Source: Aquila chrysaetos chrysaetos
Lineage: Eukaryota > Chordata > Aves > Accipitriformes > Accipitridae
NCBI RefSeq assembly: GCF_900496995.4
Contig: NC_044011.1
Coordinates: 7,224,041 to 7,288,040 of the forward strand
Direction: 5' to 3'
Length of the DNA stretch: 64,000 bases
Shown: one piece after another, positions 12,890-23,677 of the stretch
Layout of the letters: each line of letters opens with the position of its first letter
Numbering within the stretch: position 1 is the first letter of the stretch
The notes under the pieces: generated by a model
Told to the model about the DNA's origin: nothing
What the model saw: only the letters and a program-made list of their open reading frames with translations
Databases searched by the model: none
Translations under genes and position numbers: made by a program

Positions 12890-13225
12890 GACTCATCAGG
12901 GGCCTTTACCCAGACAGAATTCCTGAGGGAGAAACATCCAGGTCTCTGGCTATAAGGAGTGCCTGATGTCTCTCCCTGAGGCTGGGAATGATGATAGCTT
13001 CACATGGAGGATGTGTGTTTCAGTTGATGTGTTGAGTAACCAGACAAAGGAGCTGTGGAAAGAGGTGAACAGACTGCACTGTCAGGCAGGAGGAACACAA
13101 GAGCAACAAGGACTTTCTCAGACCCTGAAGAGCCAAGAACGTGAGCCCTATCATATAGTGAAGGAGGGACAGCTAGAGACAAGTTTGAGTGGTAATGGAG
13201 ACTCCCACAATGGAAGAGGCTAGAA
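12890..13225 (+). mobile_element. Probable CR1 5' (ORF1) fragment
   Basis: The 85-codon frame at 12966-13223 begins with a Pro-Glu-Ala-Gly / Asp-Asp-Ser-Phe-Thr stretch and then ELWKEVNRL, which resembles the start of the ORF1 coiled coil of avian CR1 elements (compare residues 67-99 of the ORF1 at 15914). The rest is diverged, and no ORF2 follows. Confidence 0.4.
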
Positions 13226-13489
13226 ACTTGTGACTTTTGGCAATAGAATTAATGTTCCTTTGCCTGCAGAGCCACAGTTACAAAACAGGTGTAATGTGCT
13301 AGATTTATATGGTAAAAGGCTACTTACCATAAACACAAAGGCCAGTTAAAGATCAGGGGAACAATGATAGACAGAGGAACCCTAGTAACTTAATCAATTA
13401 ACACAGAGCACATTGAATTGACTACTCCTAGAGACTTCCAAGGGATATGTTTAGCCTGTTGCCCCCTGATGTGAAATGCATCAAGCTGA

Positions 13490-14060
13490 GTCAACTGCAG
13501 AAACTTTCCCCAAACTCCATGCAGACTAAAGGAGCTATAGGGATCAGGAGGAAGAGACTATGGGATCGGGGGAAGAGCACTTTGTGATTGTGGAAAACTT
13601 ATTATGGGATGTTTTAAAGGGATTTTGTGATGTTTAAGGGAAGGACCAAAGCCAAGGAAAGAGAGAGACCAAGGTGAATTGGGGAGGAGCATGGAAAAAG
13701 AGAAGGAATAGGGGATAAAGGGGCCATTGGAGTATATACAGATTGCTGGTTAGTATGCTTGTCTGGCCAAGTCCTGAGTCTCATCAGTAGTCTGTCCTAT
13801 CTTCTTGTTTAAATTTATTACTGATTATTTTCTTGAATGAGAGTGGTTTCTATTTTGAGGTGTTTGACATTAGTGAAGTTCAAGCTGAAGTAGCCAGGAA
13901 ATAGGAGAACATGTCTGGGGACCAGCTACCAGATATACCATAGGCCTTGAGGCTAAATGTTGGAGACACATAGTCTGAGAACCTGCTACTAGGGAAACCA
14001 CAGTCCTGGACCAGCTGTCCATTTGTCTGTGTGTGTGTGCATGTGTGTTGGCATGAGAAG
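13490..14060 (+). repeat. LTR-like dispersed repeat (copy 3)
   Basis: The part from 13640 to 13860 aligns with 54170-54370: 'aggaccaaagccaaggaaag', 'gaattggggaggagcat', 'aggggataaaggggcc', then the ctggttagtatgcttg segment. The downstream tandem part (13890-14040, 'accagctaccagata' phrases) is more diverged. The two minus-strand ORFs of about 117 codons over 13870-14230 are shadows of this repeat and the CR1 beside it. Confidence 0.5.
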
Positions 14061-14107
14061 AGGTCTGAGTACAGCAACTGAGTACAGCAACTAAGTACAG
14101 TACACAC

Positions 14108-14842
14108 TGAGGGCTGACCAATTGGAAAGCAGCTCTGCAGGGAAGGACCTGGGTGTCCTGGATGACAATAAGCTGACCATGAGCCAGCAATGCACCCTTG
14201 CAGCAAAAAAGGCCAACATACAATATACATACTATAATATTTGATTAGACTAGACTAGACTGGAATATTTCAGTTGAAGGACCTACAATGATCAGCTATT
14301 CCAACTGTCTGACCACTTCAGGGTTGACCAAAAGTTAAAGCATAATATTAAGGGCATTGTCTAAATGCCTATTAAACACTGACAGGCTTGGGGCATCGAC
14401 CACCTCTCTAGAAAGCCTGTTCCAGTGTTTGACCACTCTCTCTGTAAAGAAATATTTCCTAATGTGCAGTCTGAACCTTCCCTGACACAGCTTTGAACCA
14501 TTCCCACACTGGATACCAGGGAGAAGAGAACATTCCTATGAGGTGATTATCCTGCTGTATTTGGTGGTGGTGTGGCCTCACCTTGAGTACCGTGTGCAGT
14601 TCTGGTCCCCACAATTTAAGAAGGATGTGAAGGAACTTGAATGTGTCCAGAGGAGGGCAACAAAGTGGGTGAATGGGCTGGAAGGAATGTCCCATAAGGA
14701 ATGGCTGAGGACTCTGGGTTTGTCTAATTTAGAGAAAAGCAGGCTGAGGAGTGACCTCATCGCTCCTTACAGCTTCCTGAGGAGGGGACGTGAAGAGGGA
14801 GGTGCTGATCCCTTCTCCCTGGGATCCAGTGACAGGGCATGT
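14108..14842 (+). mobile_element. CR1 (+) split by an older-type CR1 (-) insertion
   Basis: A plus-strand CR1 ORF2 piece at 14108-14219 ('ggaaggacctgggtgtcctg') resumes at about 14530-14842 ('tgtggcctcaccttgagtac', 'gtccagaggagggcaac'). Between them, 14240-14525 is a minus-strand CR1 3' region ('gcctgttccagtgtttgacc', 'tctctgtaaagaaatatt'). The two plus pieces are roughly collinear in ORF2, so the simplest reading is an insertion of one CR1 into another. The 120-codon frame 14543-14905 is a remnant of the reverse transcriptase C-terminal part. Confidence 0.75.
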
Positions 14843-14882
14843 GTTTTTTCTTACCTCCATTTGGCATGGCTGAACAACCCAT

Positions 14883-14993
14883 TGTCCTGGTTTTGGCTGG
14901 GATAGAGTTATTTTTCTTTCTAGTAGCTGGTATAGTGTTATGTTTCGGATTTAGTATGAGAAGAATGTTGATAACACACTGATGTTTTCCTCG
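14883..14993 (+). mobile_element. Truncated family A LTR, 5' end only
   Basis: This matches the first 110 bp of the LTR at 33286: TGTCCTGGTTTTGGCTGGGA, then 'agtagctggtatagtg', then 'gagaagaatgttgataacac'. After about 14993 the similarity stops. From 14994 to 15281 nothing is recognised. Confidence 0.8.
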
Positions 14994-15281
14994 GGGAAAG
15001 GAAACAAGTACTGTTGACTGAAGGAATGAAGTTGGAAGCATGATTCAGCTGATCAGCCTGCTTGGAGTTCAGCTGAATTCCTCTCCAAGCTTCAATGACT
15101 ATATTGGCAGAATGCTCTTGATAATGTTAGCAGTTTAAATGTCTTGCCTACATGCAGATTTTATATTTATACCTATACCTATTATTTATAACTATATTTC
15201 AATATCAAAATTAAGGTATTTTTAACCATAGTCTCTCTACAGAGCAAGACTCACTTGCTTCAATATAGGCATTTATTGTCA

Positions 15282-15525
15282 TGTTGTTACCAAAAAAGCT
15301 GGTCAAAGAAACTCTCTAAGACTCGATTTTGGAGTTTTAGAAAGCAGGCATTCTTTATTGCAGCGCTGGTGCACGGGGGATCGCTCCACCTATGGTGCAC
15401 ACCGTTACCTGCAGCAAGCAAAATTTATATTATTCCAGTCATACGTATTCATATTGTCGTTTACATAGTGTCCACCATTTGGTCACGCGCAGTGTGGGTC
15501 ATCTCTTTCTCCTAGTTAGCAGGAG
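15282..15525 (-). mobile_element. Probable LTR 3' part, family E
   Basis: Read on the minus strand it has a TATA-like 'aatataaattttg', then AATAAAGAATGCC (plus strand 'ggcattctttatt' at 15349-15361), and then a terminal 'ttttttggtaacaaca'. That is the order promoter, poly(A) signal, U5, terminal CA. The other end is unclear and no target duplication was found. Confidence 0.5.
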
Positions 15526-15913
15526 GCTGCAGAGACCTGCCAGGAGGTGGTAGCTTTCACAAGGGAGAGCGGCTGATGAGGTGTGAGCAGGGACAGAAGA
15601 AATGGCGGCCACCCCCCACTCCCACAAAAGGCAGCCAGAGGGAACGCTGGCGGTCGGGAACACTGTGAACAGAACAGGCAGCTGTTACATGCCAGAACAT
15701 GCCAGCTAGGCATTGGCACGGCATAGGCATGGCATAGGCATAGGCATGGCACGGCATTTTGCGTGCCAGTTTGTGTGGGAAGGCACGCGGGGAGGGCACC
15801 TCTTCGAAGGACGGGCATTCCACTGGGGGAGTGGAGAGGCTCGGAGTCCACATAACTAAGCAACCGGGCACAGGCCAAGGGCACTCATCCTACCTGACCC
15901 TCAAGGCGGAACG

Positions 15914-16994
15914 GTGGGCACTCACCTGAAAGCAAAGGCTGCAGCTCCACCTGGGGCGTCCGCACCATCCACCCCAGTGGCGGCCAGTGCCTTCACCCAG
16001 GTGGAGCTACTGAAGGGAGAAGGTGCAGTGCAGACCTCAGGCTGCAGGAAGTGCCTGGACCTTTCTCCTGGGGTAGGAATGGGCAGCAGACCTGCCCACA
16101 AAAATTGTGCCCAGGTGGAGGACCTCCTGCAGCAGATGGCTGAGCTGCAGGAGGCAGTGAGAAGGCTGCATAGTATCAGGGAGGCTGAGAAGAAGTTAGA
16201 AAGCTGGTTCCAAGCACGGTCTGCAGTGGACCCACAGCCAAACAACCAAAAACTCCCCCACCAGTACACACAGAAGGCAGGGGGGGCAATAATGCAGAAG
16301 AAAGGAAGCTTGCAATGGCAAGGACCTGCAGCAGGAGGAGGAGACTTCCCCCAAAGCCTTAGGTGCCCTTGCAGAACCACTTTGCTCTGCAGACTGAAGA
16401 GGAAAGACCCGTCACATCAGGAGAGGCGCTGGAGCTGAGTAAGGCCACCCGATCCACTCCCCATATAACAACCAGCACAGCTAAGAAAAGGCAATGGGTG
16501 ATAGTAGTAAGCAACTCTTTTCTGAGAAGCACGGAGGCACCCATTTGCTGACCTGACGCACTCTCTAGAGAGGTGCTTGCCCTGGGCTAGTGCCAGGGAT
16601 GTCACCGAGAGACTACCAAGCCACGCACAGTCTACCGACTATTATCCGCTGCTGTTGTTTCATGTGGGCACCAGTGATACAGCCGGGAGCAATCTGAGGA
16701 GTTTCAAGAAGGATTACAGAGCCCTGGGAGAGGCGGTAAGGGACTCTGGAGTATAGGTAGTTTTTTCATCAATCTTCCCAGTCAAAGGGAAGGGGTTTGA
16801 AAGGGCCAGTCGAATCTGGCAAATCAACAAATGATTATGGGACTGGTGCCACAGCCAGGGGTTTGGCTACTTAGACCATGGAACTCACTTTAAGAAACCT
16901 GGTCTACTGGGGGCTGATGGCCTCCATCTGTCAGAGAAGGGGAAGAGAATCTTCATTCATAGGCTTGCAAAGCTGGTAAAGAGGGCTTTAAACT
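15914..16994 (+). pseudogene. CR1 ORF1 remnant: coiled coil and esterase domain
   Basis: The open part, 15914-16438 (174 codons), holds a coiled coil at residues 67-99 (VEDLLQQMAELQEAVRRL and following). ORF1 of CR1 normally carries an SGNH/GDSL-type esterase. Here its pieces appear in other frames after 16438: SNSFLRSTEAP near 16510 (family form GDS..RGTEAP, so the catalytic Ser block is altered), HVGTSDTAG near 16660, and DGLHLS near 16918. In-frame stops break it, for example after 16540 and at 16755. The protein would bind RNA in the retrotransposition particle. Confidence 0.8.
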
Positions 16995-17196
16995 AAAGTT
17001 GCCGGGGAAGAGGAACCTCAATCCATTCCACTTCTGCCAGTTTGATACCAGCACCAGAAATAGATGCCCAGACCCTGGAGAGGGATCACAGGTCAGCAGG
17101 TGAGCACGTGAAGAGCAGCAGCACAAAGGAATTCCAGCCAGTAAATCAGCTTCATGGGGGGCCCAAATTAAATACCTCTATGCAAACAGAGGTAGC

Positions 17197-17982
17197 ATGG
17201 GGAATAAACAAGAGGAGTTAGAGATGTGCGCATGCCTGCAGGGCTACGATCTTATTGGCATCATGGAGACATGGTGGGATGGCTCCTACGACTGGAGTGT
17301 TGGAATGGAAGGATACAGGCTCTTTAGGAAGGAGAGGCAAGGGAGACAAGGAGGAGGTTTCGCCCTCTATGTCAATGAGCAGCTGAGGTGCATGGAGCTC
17401 TGCCTGGAGATGGATAAGGAGCTGACTGAGAGCTTATGGGTCCAGATTAGAGGGAGGGCAGGGACAGGTGACATTACAGTGGAGGTCTGCTACAGTCCAT
17501 CTGACCAGGAGGACCATGAGGAGGAGGTCCTCTATAGACAGATAGGAGCAGCCTCACATTCACAAGCCCTGGTCCTCATGGGGGACTTCAACCACCCCAA
17601 TATCTCTTGGAGACACAACATGGCAGGGCATAAGAAATCCAGGAGGTTCCTGGATTGCATTGATGACAACTTCCTTCTCCAAATGATAGAGGAGCCAATG
17701 AGGAGAGGTGCTATGCTGGACCTTGTTCTCACCAACAAGGAGGAGCTGGTGGGGAATGTGAAGCCCAAGGGCAGCCTTGTCTGCAGTAACCATGAAATGG
17801 TGGAGTTGTTCAAGATCCTTATGGCAGTGAGGAGGGTGCACAGCAGGTTCACTACCCTGGACTTCAGGAGAGCAGACTTTGGCCTCTTCAGGGATCTGCT
17901 TGGTGGAGTACCACAGGATACAGCCTGGGAGGGAAGAGGGGCCCAAGAGAGCTGGTTAATATTCAAGGATCACCTCCTCTAA
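17197..17982 (+). pseudogene. CR1 ORF2, endonuclease domain (open but mutated)
   Basis: 261 codons are open, covering an apurinic/apyrimidinic-like endonuclease that would nick target DNA. Seen motifs: METWW at residues 23-27 (the family's catalytic Glu), GDFN at 129-132, and SNH at 197-199 where the family has SDH, so a catalytic Asp is replaced by Asn. The codon there is AAC, which a CpG-type change from GAC would give. The frame is closed before the reverse transcriptase; the linker (17983-18515) contains stops. The minus ORFs at 17532-17966 are antisense shadows. Confidence 0.85.
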
Positions 17983-18515
17983 GCTCAGGAGCGATGCATC
18001 CCAACAAAGAGGAAGTCAGGCAAAAACACAAGTAGGCCTACATGGATGAACAAGGAGCTCCTGGACAAACTCAAACACAAAAAGAAAGCCTACAGAGGGT
18101 GGAAGCAAGAAACAGGTAGCCTGGGATCAGGTTAGGAAAGCTAAAGCCCTGATAGAATTAAATCTGGCCAGGGACCTTAAGGGCAACAAGAAAAGCTTCT
18201 ATAGGTACGTCGGTGATTAAAGGAAGACCAGGGAAAATGTGAGCCCTTTCCAGAAGGAAGCGGGAGACCTGGTTACCCAGGACATGGAGAAGGCTGAAGT
18301 ACTCAAAGACTTTTTTGTCTCAGTCTTCACCAGCAAGTGCTCCAGCCACACTGCCCAAGTTGCAGAATGCAAAGGCAGGAACTGGGAGAATGCAGAACCA
18401 CCCACCGTAGGAGAAGATCATGTTTGAGACCACCTAAGGAACCTGAAGGTGCACAAGTCCATGGGACCTGAGGAGATGCATCCATCCATGGGTCCTGAGG
18501 GAACTAGGAGATGAA

Positions 18516-19757
18516 GTGCCTAAGCCACTATCCATCATATTTGAGAAGTTGTGGCAGTCCGGGGAAGTTCCCAGTGACTGGAAAAGGGGGAACATAACCC
18601 CCATTTTTAAAAAGGGAAAAAAAGAAGACCTGGGGAACTACAGGCCAGTCAGTCTCACCTCTGTGCCCGGCAAGATCATGGAGCAGATCCTCCTGGAAAA
18701 TATGCTAGTGTACATGGAAAATAAGGAGGTCATTGGTGACAGCCAACATGGGTTTACTAAGGGCAAATCGTGCCTGGCAAATTTGGTGGCCTTCTATGCT
18801 GGGGTTACAGCAATGATGGATAAGGGAAGAGCAATTGACATCATCAACCTGGACTTGTGCAAAGCATTTGACACTGTCCCACATGACATCCTTGTCTCTA
18901 AATTGGAGAGACATGGATTTGACGGATGGACCACTTGGTGGGTAAGGAATTGGCTGGATGGTCGCACTCAAGGAGTTGCAGTTAATGTCTTGATGTCTGA
19001 GTGGAGACCAGTGACAAGTGGCATTCCTCAGGAGCTGGTATTGGAACCAGCACTGTTTAACATCTTTGTTGGCAACATGGACAGTTGGATTGAGTGCACC
19101 CTCTGCAAGTTTGCTGACAACACCAAGCTGTGTGGTGCAGTCAATACACTGGAGGGAAGGGATGGCATCCAGAGGGACCTTGACAGGCTTGAGAGGTGGA
19201 CCCGTGCAAATCTCATGAAGAACAAGGCCAAGTGCAAGGTCCCGCACCTGCGTCAGGGCAATCCCAAGCACAAATACACACTGGGTGATGAGTGGATTGA
19301 GAGCTGTACTGCAGAGAAGGACTTGGGGGTATTAGTGGATGAAAAACTGAATATGAGCCAGCAATGTGTGCTCGCAGGCCAGAAAGCCAACCTTATCCTG
19401 GGCTGCATCAAAAGAAGCATGAGCAGCAGGTCAAAGGAGGTGATTCTCCCCCTCTACTCCACTCTCGTGAGACCCCACCTGGAGCACTGTGTTCAGCTCT
19501 GGGACCCCCAACATAAGAAAGACATGGACCTGTTGGAGCAAGTCCAGAGGAGGGCCCCGAAGATGATCAGAAGGATGGAGCACCTCTCCTATGAAGACAG
19601 GCTGAGAGAGTTGGGGTTGTTCAGCCTGGAGAAGAGAAGGCTCCGGGGAGACCTTATAGCAGCCTTCCAGTACCCAAAGGATGCCTACAAGAAAGCCAGT
19701 GAGAGACTTTTTACAAGGGCATGTAGTGATAGACAAGGGGTGGTGGCTTTAAACTGA
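18516..19757 (+). pseudogene. CR1 ORF2, reverse transcriptase domain (open but mutated)
   Basis: 413 codons are open. They span palm and fingers motifs [10 protein letters not shown] (residues 41-50), QHGFTKGKS (77-85), motif [11 protein letters not shown] (112-121), [10 protein letters not shown] (169-178, family G.PQGSVLGP), and FADN at 199-202 where active enzymes have FADD. The C-terminal CR1 block with [13 protein letters not shown] follows. Loss of the second Asp of FADD and of the PQG block should abolish polymerase activity. The frame staying open over 1.2 kb suggests a fairly young insertion. The 188-codon minus ORF 18705-19271 is a shadow. Confidence 0.9.
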
Positions 19758-19899
19758 AAGAGCGTAGATTTAGATTAGATGTAAGGAAAAAGTTCTTTAC
19801 TGTGAGGGTAGTGAGGCACTGGAACAGGTTGCCCAGCATGCAGCTGTTTAATCATAGAACCTTAGTGCCATCTATATCCACAGGGGGTCCAGAGCTTTT

Positions 19900-20086
19900 A
19901 TCATAGAATCATAGAATTAAAGAATGGTCTGGGTTGGAAGGGACCTTAAAGATCATCTAGTTCCAACCTCCCTGCCATAGACAGAACACCTTTCACTAGA
20001 CCTGGTTGCTCAAAGCCCCATCCAACCTGGCCTTGAACACTTCCAGGGGAGGCATCCACAACTTCTCTGGGCAACCTGTTTCAGTG
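19900..20086 (-). mobile_element. CR1 3' end fragment
   Basis: The left edge has the reversed CR1 tail 'tcatagaatcatagaat', then 'ctgggttggaagggacct' and 'ggttgctcaaagcccc'. It is a 5'-truncated copy in opposite orientation to its neighbours. Confidence 0.9.
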
Positions 20087-20502
20087 CCAACTGTATCCTG
20101 GGCTGCATCAAAAGAAGTGTGGCAGCAGGTCAAGGGAGTTGATTGTCCCCTTCTGCTCTCATGGGACCCCACCTGGAGTACTGTATCCAGCTCTGGAGTC
20201 TTCAGCACAGGAAAGACATCTATGTGTTAGAGCATGTCCAGAGGAGGGCCACAAAAATTATCAGAGGTCTGGAACACCTCTCATACAAAGAAAAACTGAG
20301 AGAGTTGGGGTTCCTCAATGTGGAGAAGACAAGGCTCTGGGGGAACTTTTTTTGCTAGAGGGAAGGGATGCCATCCAGAAGGCATCCCTTTCAATATATA
20401 CAGGGGGCATCTAAGAAAGACTGAGAGCGTTTTTACCAAGGCGTGTAGTGACAGGACAAGGGGCAACAGTTTTAAGCTGAAAGAAGTTAGATTTAGATTG
20501 AA
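20087..20502 (+). mobile_element. CR1 fragment, end of ORF2
   Basis: It begins in 'ctgtatcctgggctgcatca' and continues through 'cccacctggagtactgtat' and 'gtccagaggagggccac' to 'gttagatttagattg'. The frame is broken near 20350, where an inserted 'agggatgccatccagaaggc' segment makes a small inverted repeat. It stops where the next, inverted CR1 begins. Confidence 0.9.
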
Positions 20503-21229
20503 TCATAGAATCATAGAATACCAGGTTGGAAGGGACCTCAAGGATCATCTGGTCCAACCTTCTTGGCAAAAGCACACTCTAGACAAGATGGCTCAGCACC
20601 CTTTCCAGACGAACCTTTAAGTGTCCAGTGCTGGGGAATCAACCACTTCCCTGGGGAGATTATTCCAATGGCTAATTGTTCCCATTGTGAAAAATTTACC
20701 TCTTCTGTCCAATCAGAATCTCCTCAGGGGTAACTTGTACCCACTCCCCCTCGTCTTTTCCATGTGACTCCTTGTAAAAAGGGAGTCTCCATCTTCTTTG
20801 TAGCCACCCTTTAAATACTGGAGCATGGTGGTAAGGTGTCCCCTAAGCCTTCTTTTCTCAAGGCTGAACACATCCAGTTCTCTCAGCCTTTCCTCATACA
20901 GCAGGCTTCCCAGTCCTTTGATCACCTCTGTGGTCCTTCTCTGGACTCTCTCCAGCCTGTTCACAACTCTTTTGTATAATGGGGACCAAAACTGAACACA
21001 GTATTCCAGGTGTGGCCTGACAAGCGCTGAGTAGAGTGGGATAATGACTTCTTTATCTCTGCTGGTGATGCCCCTGTTGATGCAACCCAGCATCCTGTTG
21101 GCTTGCTTTGCTGCAGCAGCACGCTGTTCACTTGTATCGAGCTTCTTGTTGGCCAGGATCCCCAGGTCCCTTTCCACAGAGCTGCTTCCCAGCCTGGTAG
21201 ATCCCAGCCTGTGCTGCACAAAGTCCATA
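20503..21229 (-). mobile_element. CR1 fragment with 191-codon ORF2 remnant
   Basis: The 3' tail ('atcatagaatcatagaat') is at the left edge. The minus frame 20713-21288 stays open and reads as the C-terminal part of CR1 ORF2 (ERDLGILANKKLDTSEQ, then LVRPHLEYCVQFWSP). With the plus-strand piece beside it, it forms an inverted pair. Confidence 0.9.
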
Positions 21230-21232
21230 ATT

Positions 21233-21345
21233 TTCATAGAATCATAGAATGGTTTGGGTTGCAAAGGGTCTTTAAAGATCATCCACAACTTCTCTGGGAA
21301 ATGTCTTCCACTGTCTCACCACCCTCATCGTAAAAAATTTCTTGC
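21233..21345 (-). mobile_element. CR1 3' end fragment, internally deleted
   Basis: A second reversed tail ('tcatagaatcatagaatgg') is followed by 'tttaaagatcatccacaact' and 'tctcaccaccctcat'. Compared with 19900-20086 about 100 bp is missing between the two parts. Confidence 0.85.
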
Positions 21346-23672
21346 TTATAACCATAACAGTATGTTATAGTTTCCTGATATTTTTATTTAATTTAATTAA
21401 ATAATGTCATCTTAGTATGTGTCTACACATGGTAATATATATCTACACAAGCTAATCTGTATCTATATGTTTTAAATCTGGACATATAAGAAATACTTGA
21501 AACTCTTTAGAGAAGAATTACCCAAGTGGTTAAAATCAGGCTTCCAGGAGTAGTAGCTTTTCTGGAGATCAAGAATGCAATCTTTGTAGTATGAATTGGG
21601 ATGCCATATTCCTGACATAGGCTGTCCCAAATTACTTTTCTAATTCTGTATTGCTTTCTGTGGTCAGTGGATAAAAATTAGTAATCTCCAAATAAATTCT
21701 GTCCCATAATTTCTATCTTTCTGTAGATATTAGCTAAGATCATGATAAATATTTTCTCTTTCTTCCATATAAGAAATAGCAACACCTCTGTGAGTAATTT
21801 TTGAGTCTCCAGGTGAATGGAAAATAATGACAAATTTAGCTTATGAAAAATTCAAGCATTTGTAGAATTTCTCTTATAAATTATACAAGTGAAATTTGAC
21901 TTTTCTACTAAATAACAAAAAATGTCATTCGTATAGTCAAGAAAGCACGTTCTTAGCTGAAAACTTCGTAAATGGAATTACGGGTGTACATAAGCTAAAC
22001 CCCTTTGTATTCGTATTTCTAGCTGAGAAATAAAAAAAGGCAACCCAGGACATGTTCCACTTAAGTTTAGGCACTTAATGAATGTGCTGAATCAAAGGAT
22101 AAAATGCTATATTATTTTTCCTGTAATCACAGGAAAAAAAGGAACTTCTGTTTCTTGGTGTTAATCAGCCACCTTTAGTAAGAGCGTTCTGTTGAACATG
22201 TAGAAAGCATGAGGCAGTTTTGATTCCCAAGTCAATAACATCTTGAGTTACATATAAGATTCTTCATTTATGGGACCTGAAGTTCAACTTTGCTTTTTTC
22301 AGTCTAGGAAAACACAAATCGGCAATGAATCTTAGGAGAGTTAACTGTTCAATAAGACAATCATATATTATTTTGCTACCTTCCACCTCCCTGTAGATGT
22401 CATCCAAATTACTACATTTTTTTAAAGCAAAAATCTGGATGCTGACCATTCATAATGTTTCTTTCACTGCAACAGCATCTTTAACTTTTTTTTTTTTCTG
22501 TAACTTTGAACAGAAAATTGGGGTTTTAACTGTAAAAATACATTTCATATCAGTTTTATTTTTCACTTTTGCTTGGAAATCTATCAGTGAGTGAAAACCA
22601 ATTTTGACTAGCTCCAGTTTTCTGGAAATGACACTCTATGATTATATTGGTTTTGTTTGGTAGAGTAAGAGTGATCCAAAAGAATTACAGACTGACTTCT
22701 GCTCATATGTAATCTTCACTGTACAGTTTAACATTCTTATCCAAAAGAGGCCATTTAATATTCTCTTCTGATGTCTACATTTGGATGCAATGTGTGACAT
22801 TATGCAAAGGCTTGCATTATGCTCCCTGCTTGCTTTAGGGTTAGGTTAGTTGCATTGCACCCCAAAATTCTCATTAAAATCTAGGATCGTTAGACTAAGT
22901 GATATGAAGAGTCTATATGCTTCTATTTATCTGTACTCTAGCTATTTGAGTTTTATAGAAGTTAAATGTTATAGACTAGTCCTGCAAACTATAGAGTTTT
23001 AATCTTTTATTATTTTTAATGTTTCTGTTTTGTGTAGAATAGATAGTATTAGTTCAAAAGAAATGACCTAGTCATATAAAATAGGTAGTAAACAGAAACA
23101 AAAGACCCTGATCCTGTAGAGGATGCTGTCCATAATTTACAGGTTTATTTTTTTGGTTGGATTTCTAAGAAGTTGCCTGATGTGATTCCTCCTTTTTTTT
23201 TTAATTTTTACTCACCTTATTAGTAATTTTTTAGTAATTTTTCCCATTTCAGGTGAATTTTATTGTGAACCAGAGTTCTTAATGGTATTGATTGCCTATG
23301 TTTCATAAAAAAATCAGTGTCTGTTCTTCAGTCTGAAGAAGGGGGAATTAAAGCTCACATGTTTTCATGTTACATAACAGTAGTCAGCTGATATGGTTAA
23401 CCAGCTAAACAAGCCATGCTGATATTCCATTAAAAATGTCACTTTCTTTCAAGCCAAGGGATAAAGGAACATGGGATGATATTGAGAGTAGTAGGAAAGT
23501 GGCACCAGAGTATAACTAAGATATGAGGAGCACAGGTCACAGTTTTGCCATGGAACTTGAGCAACAGCGATGATGGGGGATACAGAGGACACCATGATTA
23601 TTTTAGTGGGTGTAGTGTAGAAAATCAGGGATTGATTTAAGTACCTAAATGTAACTATGCAGTGCTGCTTAA
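21346..23672. other. AT-rich unique sequence
   Basis: No gene or known repeat is recognised in about 2.3 kb. ORFs here are under 70 codons. There are a few poly-T runs (for example about 22487-22497). Confidence 0.5.
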
Positions 23673-23677
23673 GGTGC

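Larger units (their letters stand above)
15526..19850 (+). mobile_element. Near-full-length CR1 LINE, inactive
   Basis: A non-LTR retrotransposon with recognisable parts in order: a GC-rich 5'UTR (15526-15910) with a GGCATA-type tandem run at 15714-15762, a broken ORF1 (15914-16994), the endonuclease part of ORF2 (17197-17982), and the reverse transcriptase part (18516-19757). The 3'UTR stops at about 19850 without the typical ATTCTATG end. Stops and shifts separate all the domains, and catalytic motifs in three domains are changed, so it cannot move itself. It is the most complete CR1 in the window. Confidence 0.9.

Noticed and set aside
13870-14230. Two minus-strand ORFs of about 117 codons
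   Set aside because: They overlap each other in different frames and lie over repeat and CR1 sequence.
15516-16438. Minus-strand ORFs of 104-152 codons over the CR1 5' region
   Set aside because: They are antisense to the CR1 5'UTR and ORF1, which explain the sequence.
17532-19271. Minus-strand ORFs of 128-188 codons (17532-17966, 17560-17946, 18705-19271)
   Set aside because: Antisense shadows of the CR1 endonuclease and reverse transcriptase frames.
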